In this document: positions 16,746 to 26,363 of the stretch, one piece after another
How the letters are laid out: each line of letters starts with the position of its first letter
How positions within the stretch are numbered: position 1 is the stretch's first letter
From: Micavibrio_A sp964423095
GTDB taxonomy: Bacteria; Pseudomonadota; Alphaproteobacteria; Micavibrionales; Micavibrionaceae
Direction of reading: 5' to 3'
Assembly: GCA_964423095.1 (NCBI GenBank)
Contig: CAYRDI010000002.1
Location: 1-64,000 of the forward strand
DNA: 64,000 bases
Position numbers and translations under genes: made by a program
The notes under the pieces: generated by a model
Told to the model about the DNA's origin: nothing
The model's input: the letters and a program-made list of their open reading frames with translations, nothing else
Database searches by the model: none

Positions 16746-19700
16746 TCAACCATAGAGTTTCTGCCAGATCAGATAGTCTTTTACGAGCGCATAGGAATTT
16801 TCGATTTTCGAAAGGATTTCGGAGCGTGCCGCTTGCGTGGCATCGGGCATATTCTGCGCATCGGCACACAAGGCACGAAGATCATTTGCGCCGACAGAGG
16901 CCGCGCTTCCTTTCAGCGAATGACTGATCTCCACCCAGTCTTCGTCTTTTCCGTTTTTACAGGCATTGCGGAGATCCTTGATCTGCTTTTCCGCCTGTTT
17001 CACAAACATATCGATCATTTCCAGGAAAAACGCATCATCACCCATGCTGTTCTCCTTCAAACTGGATAAATCAACAGGCGCATCGGACGACGCAACAGGA
17101 GCCGCGTACACTGATTCTTCGCCTACACCATCTCCCAGATCAATCCACAAAGATAAAAGCCGCCTAAAGCATCCTATATCAATCGGCTTCGCAATATATT
17201 CATCCATCCCGATAGACAGGCATTTTTCCCGTTCCCCCGGCATGGCGTTGGCCGTCATCGCGATAACCGGAATTTTTGAAATTTTTTCATCTGGAATTTT
17301 GCGGATATTCGTTGTTGCTTCATAACCGCTCATTAACGGCATGTGACAATCCATGAGCACCAGATCGTATTTTCCGGTTTTTACCTCTCTTAAAACTTCT
17401 ATGCCGTTTTCGACAATTTTAAAGTTTTTAAGATCAAACCTAGCAAGAATTTTTTTGATCAAAAGCTGGTTGATCACATGATCTTCGGCAACAAGAATAT
17501 TTGCATCACGATCCAGAACGGGTGCGATATGCGAAAATTTGTAGTCTTCCTTATCAAGACGCCGATTGTAATCTTCTTCGCTCGAAGGTTTGAACGAAAC
17601 GACCACCGTAAAGGTTGTACCCACGTTTTTCGTGCTTTCCACACTAATGATACCCCCCATCAAATCTAAAAGCTCCTTGACGATCGAAAGCCCGAGACCC
17701 GTCCCGCCGAACCGCCGCGTGGTTGATGAATCTTCTTGCGTAAATTTTTCAAAAATTTTTCGGATGCGATCCGGGGCAATCCCGATACCCGTATCCTGTA
17801 TCGCACAACGAAGCCGGATATTTCCGCTATCTTGCAAGGTTGATTTGACTTCGATCCTGATGTAGCCGGTTTCTGTATAGCGAACGGCATTTCCCAAAAG
17901 ATTGTTGAGAATTCTCGAAAAACGCAATGGATCACCCAAAACATAGAGGGGTGCATCGGGCACTTCCTGCATCACAGAGATACCCTTCGCGCTCGCAATC
18001 GGCAAAATGGATTGCCCAGCATGGCGAATGGTTTCCATGATGTTAAAAGGAATGGATTCCAGAACGACAGACCTGGATTCAATCTTTGATAGATCCAGAA
18101 TGTCATTCACAATCCCCAGAAGGTTTTCCGAAGAACGGACGACGGAGCCCAGCATTTCTTGCTGTTCCGCGCTCAGATCCGACTCTTTTAACAAAAAGCT
18201 CATGCCCAGAATACTGTTGAGCGGTGTGCGGATTTCATGGCTCATGTTCGCAAGAAACTCCGTTTTGGCCATGCTTGCCATTTCGGCGGCATTCTTTGCC
18301 TCTTTCAAGGCCTCCTGTGCCTGAACCTTCGCGGTGACATCCTCCAAAATCCCTAAAAGAATGGAAAAATTATTTTGCTCATCGCGAATGGGAATCTTGA
18401 CCGTATGGGCAATGATCGCCCCGTTCGGCGTGAGCACGGGCTCCTGATCAACCTCAATCACACCCTCTTTTTCCACCGCCTGCTTATCGCTTTCCCGGTA
18501 AACATCCGCGATATCGATTGGGAACAGATCGTAATCCGTCTTTCCTATAGCCTTATCCCGTTCAAGCCCCGTCATCTGGAGTGCTTGTCTATTGGCCAGA
18601 ACATATCTGTATTCTTTATTAATATCCTTGGCAAAAATCGACAGCGGCATATTGTCCAGCAATGTATCCAGAAACAAGGTTTGGCGTTTTAGGTCCTGAC
18701 GCCCCTTCTCCGTTTCTTCCAGACTTCTATAAAGAAAGATAAACAAAGACAAAAATCCGATACAGGCCAGAAGACTTGAATACAAAATCAAACGCGATTG
18801 ATATTCCGTTTCTTCGTAAACTTCGCCTTGCAAGCCCTCATAATCCTTCATCGCGACATCATAAAGATCACGATAGGCGTACAACGTGGCCGTTGCCTGA
18901 TCAAAAAATTGAATCGGTTTTATGCCATCCGGATTACCCGCGACAGCCGTTTCAATATTACGACGAAATGTATCAGATCCCGGAAGAATATTTTCACGAT
19001 AGAATTCGGCGTATATCGTTTTATCTTGCTCTATCAATATTTTAAAAGGATCTTCGAAATAAAACAGCTTATGTTTCAGCCATAGAATATGGTCCAGTTT
19101 TTCGCGCCCCCACAAGGCAGACGGTTCTCCCACAAGATACCCGGACAATCTCCCCCTCAAATCACCGATGCTGGCGATTATATCCGGCGTTAGCATGATG
19201 ATTTCGCGCGATAACGGATCTTCATGTTTATTGTTTAGATTCAGGTGAGATTCGTCCCCGATCACCGAAAGTTCTTTCATGATCCGGTCGTTTTTTTCCG
19301 TAAATGCAATGAAAAGGTCTTTTGGATCTATTTGCGAATCCAGTGTAATCAATTCCAAAACTTCTTTATTAACGCTTTTTAGTATATCGTCGGCTTTTTT
19401 ACTGTCAGCGTTTTCATCCGCCTTGACAATCATCGAAACAAGTTTCGTTTTCAAATCCCGTATACGTGGCTTAACAGATTCTTCGCCGCTGGCCGCCATG
19501 TTTTCAAGTCCGCGAAGCTCTGTTACGATTGTCAGTTCATGAAGAAGCGTTCTATGAACATAGAACAAGGATTTCTGGCTTTTTAAGTAAGACATTTCTT
19601 CGGATGTCCGTATGACCGCCTCATGCACGATCAAAAAGAACGGAAGAGCGAACAACGCGCCCACGCCGAGAAGTGAAAAAATTCGCCTGTGCGAATGATG

Positions 19701-20438
19701 GATATAAAGAACATAAATGGAGAGGTTCAAAATTGCGATTAACGTGGCAATATTAAAAAAATCTTGAGAATCGCTATAACGACAATCGGCATATGGGATA
19801 ATCACGGTTGCCGCCATGCCCGTGTAGTGCATTCCACAGACGGCAAGCCCCATGATCATCGCCGCCGCGATAACAAGCGCATTCTTTTTAAAACCTTGAT
19901 ACCGGATTAAGATAAAAATTATGATCAACGCTGCGGCAGAGGCACCGATGGCAATACAAACCGATGAAAAAAACAGGACAGGATGAAATTTTATATCCGC
20001 GTCCATTTTCATGGCATACATACCCGTGTAATGCATCCCACATATGGCAGCACCGAACAGCACGGCACTTGGAACAAGTTTTTTAAGCTCCAGTGTTCCG
20101 GACCGGATAAAAGAAAGCATTCCTGCCGCTAGAAGAACGGCGATGATCAGGGATAAAGATGTCAAAAGCGGATCGTATTCATGAACGATGTTGGTGTTAT
20201 ACGCCAGCATACCCACGAAATGCATGGACCAAATACCGATACCAAAAGCGACGGCACCCTGAAGATGCAGCCAGTTCCGCCGTCTTCCTTGCGCCAAACA
20301 CAAATCCATCGCCATTCTGATCCCGACAAACGACCCGAAACATGCAATGGCATACGACAGTAGGACAAGAGACAAGGTATACTTCCCTGTTTCTATCATA
20401 GGATGTATATTGTCTGTAACAAAGAGTTCGCCGAACAT
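16746..20438 (-). CDS. MHYT-domain hybrid sensor histidine kinase (PAS-HisKA-HATPase-REC-HPt)
   Basis: A 1230-residue membrane-bound phosphorelay sensor. The N-terminal MHYT module of about seven membrane spans has three repeats of the metal/gas-sensing motif (SMHFVGM, GMHYTGM, GMHYTGM). A periplasmic region flanked by membrane segments (about 250-275 and 555-580) follows. Then come a PAS domain (about 600-700), a HisKA with MSHEIRTPLN (His near 732), an HATPase (GTGLGLSIV), a REC domain (VLMDCHMPLMSG, Asp near 1029) and a C-terminal HPt (HSLKGSAAS, His near 1172). All phosphorelay residues are present, so it should be active. It is divergent from a response regulator 51 nt away, its likely partner. 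The start could instead be the Met at 20399. Confidence 0.93.
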   Translation of the reverse strand: MFGELFVTDNIHPMIETGKYTLSLVLLSYAIACFGSFVGIRMAMDLCLAQGRRRNWLHLQGAVAFGIGIWSMHFVGMLAYNTNIVHEYDPLLTSLSLIIAVLLAAGMLSFIRSGTLELKKLVPSAVLFGAAICGMHYTGMYAMKMDADIKFHPVLFFSSVCIAIGASAAALIIIFILIRYQGFKKNALVIAAAMIMGLAVCGMHYTGMAATVIIPYADCRYSDSQDFFNIATLIAILNLSIYVLYIHHSHRRIFSLLGVGALFALPFFLIVHEAVIRTSEEMSYLKSQKSLFYVHRTLLHELTIVTELRGLENMAASGEESVKPRIRDLKTKLVSMIVKADENADSKKADDILKSVNKEVLELITLDSQIDPKDLFIAFTEKNDRIMKELSVIGDESHLNLNNKHEDPLSREIIMLTPDIIASIGDLRGRLSGYLVGEPSALWGREKLDHILWLKHKLFYFEDPFKILIEQDKTIYAEFYRENILPGSDTFRRNIETAVAGNPDGIKPIQFFDQATATLYAYRDLYDVAMKDYEGLQGEVYEETEYQSRLILYSSLLACIGFLSLFIFLYRSLEETEKGRQDLKRQTLFLDTLLDNMPLSIFAKDINKEYRYVLANRQALQMTGLERDKAIGKTDYDLFPIDIADVYRESDKQAVEKEGVIEVDQEPVLTPNGAIIAHTVKIPIRDEQNNFSILLGILEDVTAKVQAQEALKEAKNAAEMASMAKTEFLANMSHEIRTPLNSILGMSFLLKESDLSAEQQEMLGSVVRSSENLLGIVNDILDLSKIESRSVVLESIPFNIMETIRHAGQSILPIASAKGISVMQEVPDAPLYVLGDPLRFSRILNNLLGNAVRYTETGYIRIEVKSTLQDSGNIRLRCAIQDTGIGIAPDRIRKIFEKFTQEDSSTTRRFGGTGLGLSIVKELLDLMGGIISVESTKNVGTTFTVVVSFKPSSEEDYNRRLDKEDYKFSHIAPVLDRDANILVAEDHVINQLLIKKILARFDLKNFKIVENGIEVLREVKTGKYDLVLMDCHMPLMSGYEATTNIRKIPDEKISKIPVIAMTANAMPGEREKCLSIGMDEYIAKPIDIGCFRRLLSLWIDLGDGVGEESVYAAPVASSDAPVDLSSLKENSMGDDAFFLEMIDMFVKQAEKQIKDLRNACKNGKDEDWVEISHSLKGSAASVGANDLRALCADAQNMPDATQAARSEILSKIENSYALVKDYLIWQKLYG

Positions 20439-20489
20439 GGGGACTTTCCAGACTAGAAACCAAATTCATGAAGCAACATAAAAAGACAC

Positions 20490-21293
20490 ATGAAAATCTA
20501 TAGTTCTAATACCGAGCTTTCTCAGTTTCTCTATTTTTTATCCCAAAGAAAACAGGAATACGCGAATCGCAGCTTTCTTCATGTTAAGATTAACAAGAAT
20601 TACAGGCAACTCAAGATTGCGGAAGTCGTGCAGTCCATTACGCAGTATTTTCAAAACAAAGATGCCGCCATGATTACGTTCGATCTGGAGAACGATTTGA
20701 TCGTTACAACTCCGAACAACGATAATCTTGCCATGCCTCTTTTTGAAAAGGCGATTTATGAGACATTTTCGCGAGAAAGCGTTTTCCTTTCGGACGGATC
20801 TTTTAACGAACAGGGAATCCGCACATTTTCAAAAATTGTCCTTCCCCACATTCCTTTTAAGGACTGGCCGAGCTTTATCGAACTGCAACGCGCATCCCGC
20901 ATGGCGAACTGCATCATGGTCATGGATGACGATCCGATGGTGTTGCGGCAAATGGAGCAGGCACTGGTCGGATTTGGCACGGTTGTAACGGTTCAAGACA
21001 CAGACCAGTTTTTCGACCTTTATAAAAAACATGCGCCAGACATCCTTTTTCTCGACATCCACATGCCAAGTGCCAAGGGCACAAATCTTTTGGAGGAACT
21101 TGTCACCACGATCGATCCGCACGCACATGTCATTATGATCAGTTCAGACACCATGAAAAACACCGTTCTTGAAACCAAAGCCAAGGGAACAAAAGGTTTT
21201 ATCGTAAAGCCGCTTACACGCGAGAATGTCTATGCCCATATCCTGCGTGCGCCAACCTTCCTTCCCAAGCAGGCAATCAAATCGACCTTCTGA
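20490..21293 (+). CDS. Response regulator with C-terminal REC domain and unknown N-terminal domain
   Basis: A 267-residue protein. The C-terminal half is a canonical receiver domain: acidic DDD (VMDDDPMVL), phospho-acceptor Asp near 187 (LFLDIHMPSAKG), conserved Ser/Thr in VIMISSDT, and Lys in FIVKPL. The N-terminal about 140 residues are not a recognised output domain; they resemble a small soluble alpha/beta fold with no obvious DNA-binding motif. Most regulators put REC first, so the order is reversed. It is divergent from the MHYT hybrid kinase and probably receives phosphate from its HPt. The output is unknown. Confidence 0.88.
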   Translation: MKIYSSNTELSQFLYFLSQRKQEYANRSFLHVKINKNYRQLKIAEVVQSITQYFQNKDAAMITFDLENDLIVTTPNNDNLAMPLFEKAIYETFSRESVFLSDGSFNEQGIRTFSKIVLPHIPFKDWPSFIELQRASRMANCIMVMDDDPMVLRQMEQALVGFGTVVTVQDTDQFFDLYKKHAPDILFLDIHMPSAKGTNLLEELVTTIDPHAHVIMISSDTMKNTVLETKAKGTKGFIVKPLTRENVYAHILRAPTFLPKQAIKSTF

Positions 21294-21298
21294 AATTG

Positions 21299-23029
21299 CT
21301 AAAATCGTCTGGTCAAAGAAAACAGGACACGGGCACCGAGCCCATCCTGATATTTCGGACCATTTTCCGCGCTTTTTGTGAGCGGTGCCGCAACATTCAA
21401 ATCTGTGGTCCAGTCATTGGCAATATCTGCCCGTAATCCGAGCCCGGTAGATGCCGCACTGATTTTATCCTTCGCGCCCGGATCAATGTTCCAGACTTTT
21501 CCAATATCGTAAAAGACATAGGGTTGAAGTGCGACACCCTTGTTCCAGACATCTGTGCGCAAATTGTATCGCAATTCCACGGATGCAGCGATCCCGCGAT
21601 CCCCGGTGATTTCCGACGGGTCATACCCCCGCCCCATCTGCGCCCCTCCAAACCCGAATTCTTCGGATGACAGCAACGGGTTGTTTGTATATTGACCGTT
21701 CAACACCGTATAGAGTTCAAAGTTCCTGGGCAGAGCCTGAATCCGCCCCGCCGTGAATTCCATCTTGCGGAAATCGGATTGTCCTTGTTCGCGCGAAAGG
21801 TTATCCGATCCTGTTTTGTGCGCCCCCAGAATATCCAGCCCCTTTGAAAAACGGGCATAGAGAGAGTTGTATCCCGCATAAGAATCCAGAAGGTTATAGG
21901 TTGCGTAGGCATAAACGACCCGCAGGCGATCATCATAGAATTCTTCGCCGAGCAGTTTTGTTTGCGCATTTTTATAGGAGAACCCGCCGCCGACCCGCAA
22001 GGTTTGATCCCGCCGGCGGATAACCGGATAATAAATATCGGCATTGTATTCCGACGACAGACCCTTGATGTCCAAAAACCGCAAGGAAGCCCCGGGATGC
22101 GTTACCGCGCGATCCATACGAAGCTGCGCCGTGGTGCCGCTGGCCCCGAACAAGGGAAGCGTATAGGACGCATAGGCAGATTTTTGTTCATTGAATGGAA
22201 CGGCGGCCGCGCCCCCCATGTCCAACGCGCTGTAATTGGGGCCGACATGAAACAAACGGCCATTGATTTTCGTTTCAAAGGGCCCGGTAAAAACAGAGCC
22301 ATGATTGTCCACTGTCACAGACGCGCGTTGTTCCCGGTTTTCATTCTTTTCCAGCACCAGTTTGACCGCACCGTTTTGCCCGTCCAAAGCCTGGCTTGGT
22401 TTGGCCAGCACCGCACTGGCATCAAGATCGGGAAGATCGTTGACGATCAGCATGATGCGTTCAAGCGTCTTTACGTTCAAAGGCTTCATCGCACGAATCC
22501 GGCGCACCGCATCATCCAGAACATAGGAATGCAGAAATCTTTCATCCATCTGCACTTCGCCGACATAACCTTCGATCACGGCAAGGCGGACGTGGCCGCC
22601 GGCTATTTCCTGATTGGGGATCGTCACCTTCGTCAACGCGTACCCGTCATCCAGGTATTTTTGCTGGATCGCCGCCACAATTTCGAAAAGCCGTGCAACG
22701 GAAATTTCATGCCCAACATCCCGGGCATATATGGGGTGCATCGTTGCAGCCGGATAGGCCGTCATATTTTCGATCGTGATGTCTTTCAAAAAGAACTTCA
22801 GGTTTTCGCTTCCCTCCGGTGCGGGGGCAATGGCTTTCTTTTCCGCATCAGGCGCGGACAAAGAATCTCCGGCAAGACCTTTTTCATTTCGGTTTTGAAA
22901 CGCGCGTGATGGATCGGCCGCCCCCGGCAATGTCACGTTTTGCGCGTGCACGGGCGCAACCGGCCAAAGGCCAGCCAACACCAAGACCATCGCAAAAGCG
23001 AGGCCCCTATTTCCCGTGCAAGTACACAT
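21299..23029 (-). CDS. TpsB-family outer-membrane transporter (ShlB/FhaC/HecB type)
   Basis: The transporter half of a two-partner secretion system, which exports a large TpsA exoprotein across the outer membrane. From the ATG at 23029 it starts with a signal peptide (AMVLVLAGLWPVAPVHAQ); the frame is open to 23101, but that extension would bury the signal. The mature protein has POTRA domains (about 70-230: FFLKDITIENMTAYPA..., YLDDGYALTKVTIPNQEIAGG, VIEGYVGEVQM). A C-terminal ShlB-type barrel follows, with GFGGAQMGRGYDPSEITGD as the conserved L6-loop region and a final aromatic Phe. No TpsA-like filamentous protein is in the window, so the substrate must be encoded elsewhere. It converges on the response regulator with a 5-nt gap. 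Confidence 0.88.
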   Translation of the reverse strand: MCTCTGNRGLAFAMVLVLAGLWPVAPVHAQNVTLPGAADPSRAFQNRNEKGLAGDSLSAPDAEKKAIAPAPEGSENLKFFLKDITIENMTAYPAATMHPIYARDVGHEISVARLFEIVAAIQQKYLDDGYALTKVTIPNQEIAGGHVRLAVIEGYVGEVQMDERFLHSYVLDDAVRRIRAMKPLNVKTLERIMLIVNDLPDLDASAVLAKPSQALDGQNGAVKLVLEKNENREQRASVTVDNHGSVFTGPFETKINGRLFHVGPNYSALDMGGAAAVPFNEQKSAYASYTLPLFGASGTTAQLRMDRAVTHPGASLRFLDIKGLSSEYNADIYYPVIRRRDQTLRVGGGFSYKNAQTKLLGEEFYDDRLRVVYAYATYNLLDSYAGYNSLYARFSKGLDILGAHKTGSDNLSREQGQSDFRKMEFTAGRIQALPRNFELYTVLNGQYTNNPLLSSEEFGFGGAQMGRGYDPSEITGDRGIAASVELRYNLRTDVWNKGVALQPYVFYDIGKVWNIDPGAKDKISAASTGLGLRADIANDWTTDLNVAAPLTKSAENGPKYQDGLGARVLFSLTRRF

Positions 23030-23143
23030 TTTTTTATTTATATGTAAATAAGAAATCCTTTGGGTAAAATATACGCGGATAGAACCTTGAGCATAATACA
23101 CAAGGACGAGTTTGTTGCCGGAAAGTAAAATTTAGATAAAGAT

Positions 23144-24634
23144 TTAGACTAGCAAAGCCGATATAGCGGTCTTCCATCCGTCATACAGCAAATTTTTTTC
23201 GTTTTGGTTACAAGATGGCTCATACCGCCTTGCACAAACCCACCTTTCAGCCACTTGCCCTGTATTACCATAAACATTCGCCTGAAGACCGGCCAGATAA
23301 GCCGCCCCCAACGCCGTTGTTTCGGCGACCTGCGGAATTTCCACGGGCTTGCCAATCTGGTCGGCCAGAAACTGGCACATGAAATGGTTGGCAACCAAAC
23401 CGCCATCGGCACGAATGACTTTCGGGTCATGCCCGCCATCGGCGACAAACGCTTCCATCAAATCACGCGTCTGATAGGCCTGCGCCTCCAGCGCAGCACG
23501 CACCAGATGTGCCGATGTCGTTCCGCGCGACAACCCTGTGATAATTCCGCGCGCTTCGGGCCGCCAGTACGGCGCACCAAGCCCCGTGAAAGCCGGCACA
23601 AAATAAACGCCATCCGTATCCGCCACCGATGTTGCCATGCCTTCGGTTTCGCCCGCATCCTTGAACAAATGCAATCCATCGCGCAGCCATTGGATGGCCG
23701 CACCGGCCACAAAAATCGCGCCTTCGATGGCATAGGTTGTCTGACCGTTCATACGATACCCGATCGTGGTCAACAGCCGGTGTTTCGAAGCGCGGAATTC
23801 CGACCCGATATTCATCAACGCAAAACACCCCGTGCCGTACGTTGATTTGACCATGCCCGGATCGAAGCATCCCTGCCCCACCAGCGCAGCCTGTTGGTCC
23901 CCCGCCATGCCACCGATGGTGTAGGATTTCCCCAGCAGCGAAATGTCCGTCTTCCCGAACTCCGCGACGTTGTCTTTTACCTGCGGCAAAAGAGCGCGCG
24001 GAATGTTCAACATGGAAAGCAGCCCATCATCCCAGTCATTGGTACGGATATTATAAAGCATGGTGCGCGAAGCATTCGTGGAGTCCGTCGCATGAACGCG
24101 CCCGCCCGTCAGCCGCCAGAGCAAAAAGCAATCCACGGTGCCGAAAAGCAGATCACCGCGTTCCGCCTTTTCGCGCGCGCCATCCACGTTGTCCAATATC
24201 CAGGCGATTTTTGTGCCCGAAAAATAAGGATCGATCAAAAGTCCGGTTTTATCCGCAACCTGTTTTTCAAATCCTTTTTCCTTTAGCGTTGTACAAAAAT
24301 CCGCCGTACGACGATCCTGCCAGACGATGGCGTTATAAACGGGTTTTCCGTTTGTGCGATCCCAGAGAATGGTCGTTTCGCGTTGGTTCGTAATACCGAT
24401 ACCGGCGAGATTTTTTTGTGCATCCGAATGTTCTTTCAACAAGGATTGCAAACACCAGAGCGTATCATTCCAGATGTCTTCGGGGTTTTGTTCGACCCAT
24501 CCGTTGTGGGGTGTATAAAGTTTCAATTCCTTTTGCTTTACACCGACGATTTTTCCGGACGATGTAAAAAGCATGGCGCGGGAACTGGTCGTTCCCTGAT
24601 CCACCGCCATCAGGAGCGCATCGTTATGTATCAT
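23144..24634 (-). CDS. glpK: Glycerol kinase
   Basis: Phosphorylates glycerol to sn-glycerol 3-phosphate with ATP. At 496 residues it is full length for the FGGY-family enzyme. The N-terminal phosphate motif AVDQGTTSSRAMLF, the signature GTKIAWILDNV region, GGMAGDQQAALVGQ and the C-terminal RADGGLVANHFMCQFLAD are all present. It starts 4 nt after the glpD stop, forming a glpD-glpK operon; no glycerol facilitator gene is adjacent. Confidence 0.97.
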   Translation of the reverse strand: MIHNDALLMAVDQGTTSSRAMLFTSSGKIVGVKQKELKLYTPHNGWVEQNPEDIWNDTLWCLQSLLKEHSDAQKNLAGIGITNQRETTILWDRTNGKPVYNAIVWQDRRTADFCTTLKEKGFEKQVADKTGLLIDPYFSGTKIAWILDNVDGAREKAERGDLLFGTVDCFLLWRLTGGRVHATDSTNASRTMLYNIRTNDWDDGLLSMLNIPRALLPQVKDNVAEFGKTDISLLGKSYTIGGMAGDQQAALVGQGCFDPGMVKSTYGTGCFALMNIGSEFRASKHRLLTTIGYRMNGQTTYAIEGAIFVAGAAIQWLRDGLHLFKDAGETEGMATSVADTDGVYFVPAFTGLGAPYWRPEARGIITGLSRGTTSAHLVRAALEAQAYQTRDLMEAFVADGGHDPKVIRADGGLVANHFMCQFLADQIGKPVEIPQVAETTALGAAYLAGLQANVYGNTGQVAERWVCARRYEPSCNQNEKNLLYDGWKTAISALLV

Positions 24635-24638
24635 GGTA

Positions 24639-26159
24639 TCAAGCAGCCCTTTGCGCCAGAAGGTAATCCGGCATGGCCGATTCTAGCGCGAGGATCGCTT
24701 TCTTTTCAAGATGCAGGCCGAGTTTCGTCCGCCGCCATAAAATATCTTCGGCCGTTCGGGCGAGTTCATGACGAACCAGATAAAGAATTTCGGATTCAAA
24801 CAAACCGCCCCCGAAATCCCGCCCCATGGCGCGCAGGGAATCAATCCCGTCCAGCAAGACGCCCATACGGGTGCCATAGGCACGGGCGTAGCGTTCCAGC
24901 AATTCAGGGGGCAGAAACGGGTATTTTCCCGATTGCACGGCGATAAAGGCCGCGATGTCGCCACCCGGAATATCCCCGCCGGGCAGCGGTGTTTTGGCCG
25001 TCCACCCCGCATTGTTGTCCGCCCCCGTAATTTTATCGACGGCATGACGGGCCAGCATACGATACGTGGTGAGCTTTCCACCAAAGACGGACAAAAGCGG
25101 CGCACCTTGCGATCCATCCAGATCAAGATGGTAATCCCGCGTGATGCTTTGTGCGGATTTCTGACCATCGTCATACAGCGCGCGAACGCCGCTATAGGTG
25201 GAAACAATATCCCCATCCCCGATTTGCACATCGAAAAACCGGTTGACCGCATCGCATAAATAGTTTTTTTCAGCCGCAGAAATCACAGGGCGCATGATGT
25301 CAGCATCGAAAACTTCGTCCGTCGTACCGATCAACGTGAATTTTCCTTCGTATGGAATGGCAAATACCACGCGTTTGTCGGGTTGTTGCAAAAGATAGGC
25401 ATGATCCCCGTCATACAAACGCGGAACGATGATATGGCTCCCCTTCACCAGACGCAGGTGCGGTGTGTGTTCACGCGCAAGGTTCGATGCTTCCAGCACA
25501 CCGCGCACCCACGGGCCCGCCGCGTTCACCACCATGCGTGCCGATATATCGAATTCATCCTGACTGGCCAGGTCTTTCAAATGCACGTTCCAAAGCGGCG
25601 TTTCGGAAGGTTTGGATATTTTCAAACAGGCCGTGCGGGTGAGAATGTCCGCCCCACGCGCCTTTGCATCCATCGCATTCAAAACCACAAGCCGCGCGTC
25701 ATCCGTCCAGCAATCGGCATATTTGAATCCATCCCTGTATTCTTTTTGCAGCGGTTCACCCAGAAGGGAGTCATGCAAACTAACGGCCCCGGATTTCGGC
25801 AGGCTGCTTTTGCCGCCGATATGGTCATAGAGCCACAATCCAAAGGCAATCATCCAGCGCGGACGAAGACCCGCCACATAGGGCATTACGAATTCCAGCG
25901 GCCCGATGACATGCGGTGCCAGATGGAGCAATGTTTCGCGTTCCTTCAACGATTCCCGCACCAGCCGGAATTCGCCGTATTCCAGATACCGGAGGCCGCC
26001 ATGAATCAATTTCGTGCTGGCCGAAGACGTCCCCTGCGCCAGATCCTGTGCTTCCACCAATAAAACGGAAAGACCGCGCCCCGCCGCATCACGGGCGATT
26101 CCCGCCCCGTTGATGCCGCCGCCGATGATGCAAAGATCGTAATCCGGTTGGGCGTTCAT
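24639..26159 (-). CDS. glpD: Aerobic glycerol-3-phosphate dehydrogenase
   Basis: FAD-dependent, membrane-associated oxidation of glycerol 3-phosphate to dihydroxyacetone phosphate, feeding the quinone pool. It is 506 residues, the normal GlpD length. The N-terminal Rossmann motif is CIIGGGINGAGIARDAAGRG, followed by the GlpD signature GTSSASTKLIHGGLRYLE. Further conserved blocks are VVNAAGPWV, the FAIPYEGKFTLIGTTDE region and GGKLTTYRMLA. It is the first gene of glpD-glpK. The roughly 200-nt upstream region shared with the divergent YjbH-family gene must hold promoters for both. Confidence 0.97.
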   Translation of the reverse strand: MNAQPDYDLCIIGGGINGAGIARDAAGRGLSVLLVEAQDLAQGTSSASTKLIHGGLRYLEYGEFRLVRESLKERETLLHLAPHVIGPLEFVMPYVAGLRPRWMIAFGLWLYDHIGGKSSLPKSGAVSLHDSLLGEPLQKEYRDGFKYADCWTDDARLVVLNAMDAKARGADILTRTACLKISKPSETPLWNVHLKDLASQDEFDISARMVVNAAGPWVRGVLEASNLAREHTPHLRLVKGSHIIVPRLYDGDHAYLLQQPDKRVVFAIPYEGKFTLIGTTDEVFDADIMRPVISAAEKNYLCDAVNRFFDVQIGDGDIVSTYSGVRALYDDGQKSAQSITRDYHLDLDGSQGAPLLSVFGGKLTTYRMLARHAVDKITGADNNAGWTAKTPLPGGDIPGGDIAAFIAVQSGKYPFLPPELLERYARAYGTRMGVLLDGIDSLRAMGRDFGGGLFESEILYLVRHELARTAEDILWRRTKLGLHLEKKAILALESAMPDYLLAQRAA

Positions 26160-26363
26160 AACTTGTATATTAGAATATCTTTATTTCCGAAAAATATGAA
26201 GCCGGATACAATTTTCATGCACAATTTATCGCCCCGCACCGCATTGATGATGCAGCAACCATAAATCATCCGGCGGCGTGTGCAAAAACCCAAGATCGCT
26301 TTGACATACAAGGATATATCGGGAAAACTGTAAGAGGTTGAATTTATTCCTTTCTACGGCAGG

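Noticed and set aside
21962..22909. Long open frame of 315 codons on the plus strand opposite the TpsB gene
   Set aside because: Antisense shadow of a clearly coding gene; no ribosome binding site and no recognisable domain.
26160..26363. TTGACA-like box in the glpD / YjbH-family gene intergenic region
   Set aside because: No matching -10 box at the right spacing.
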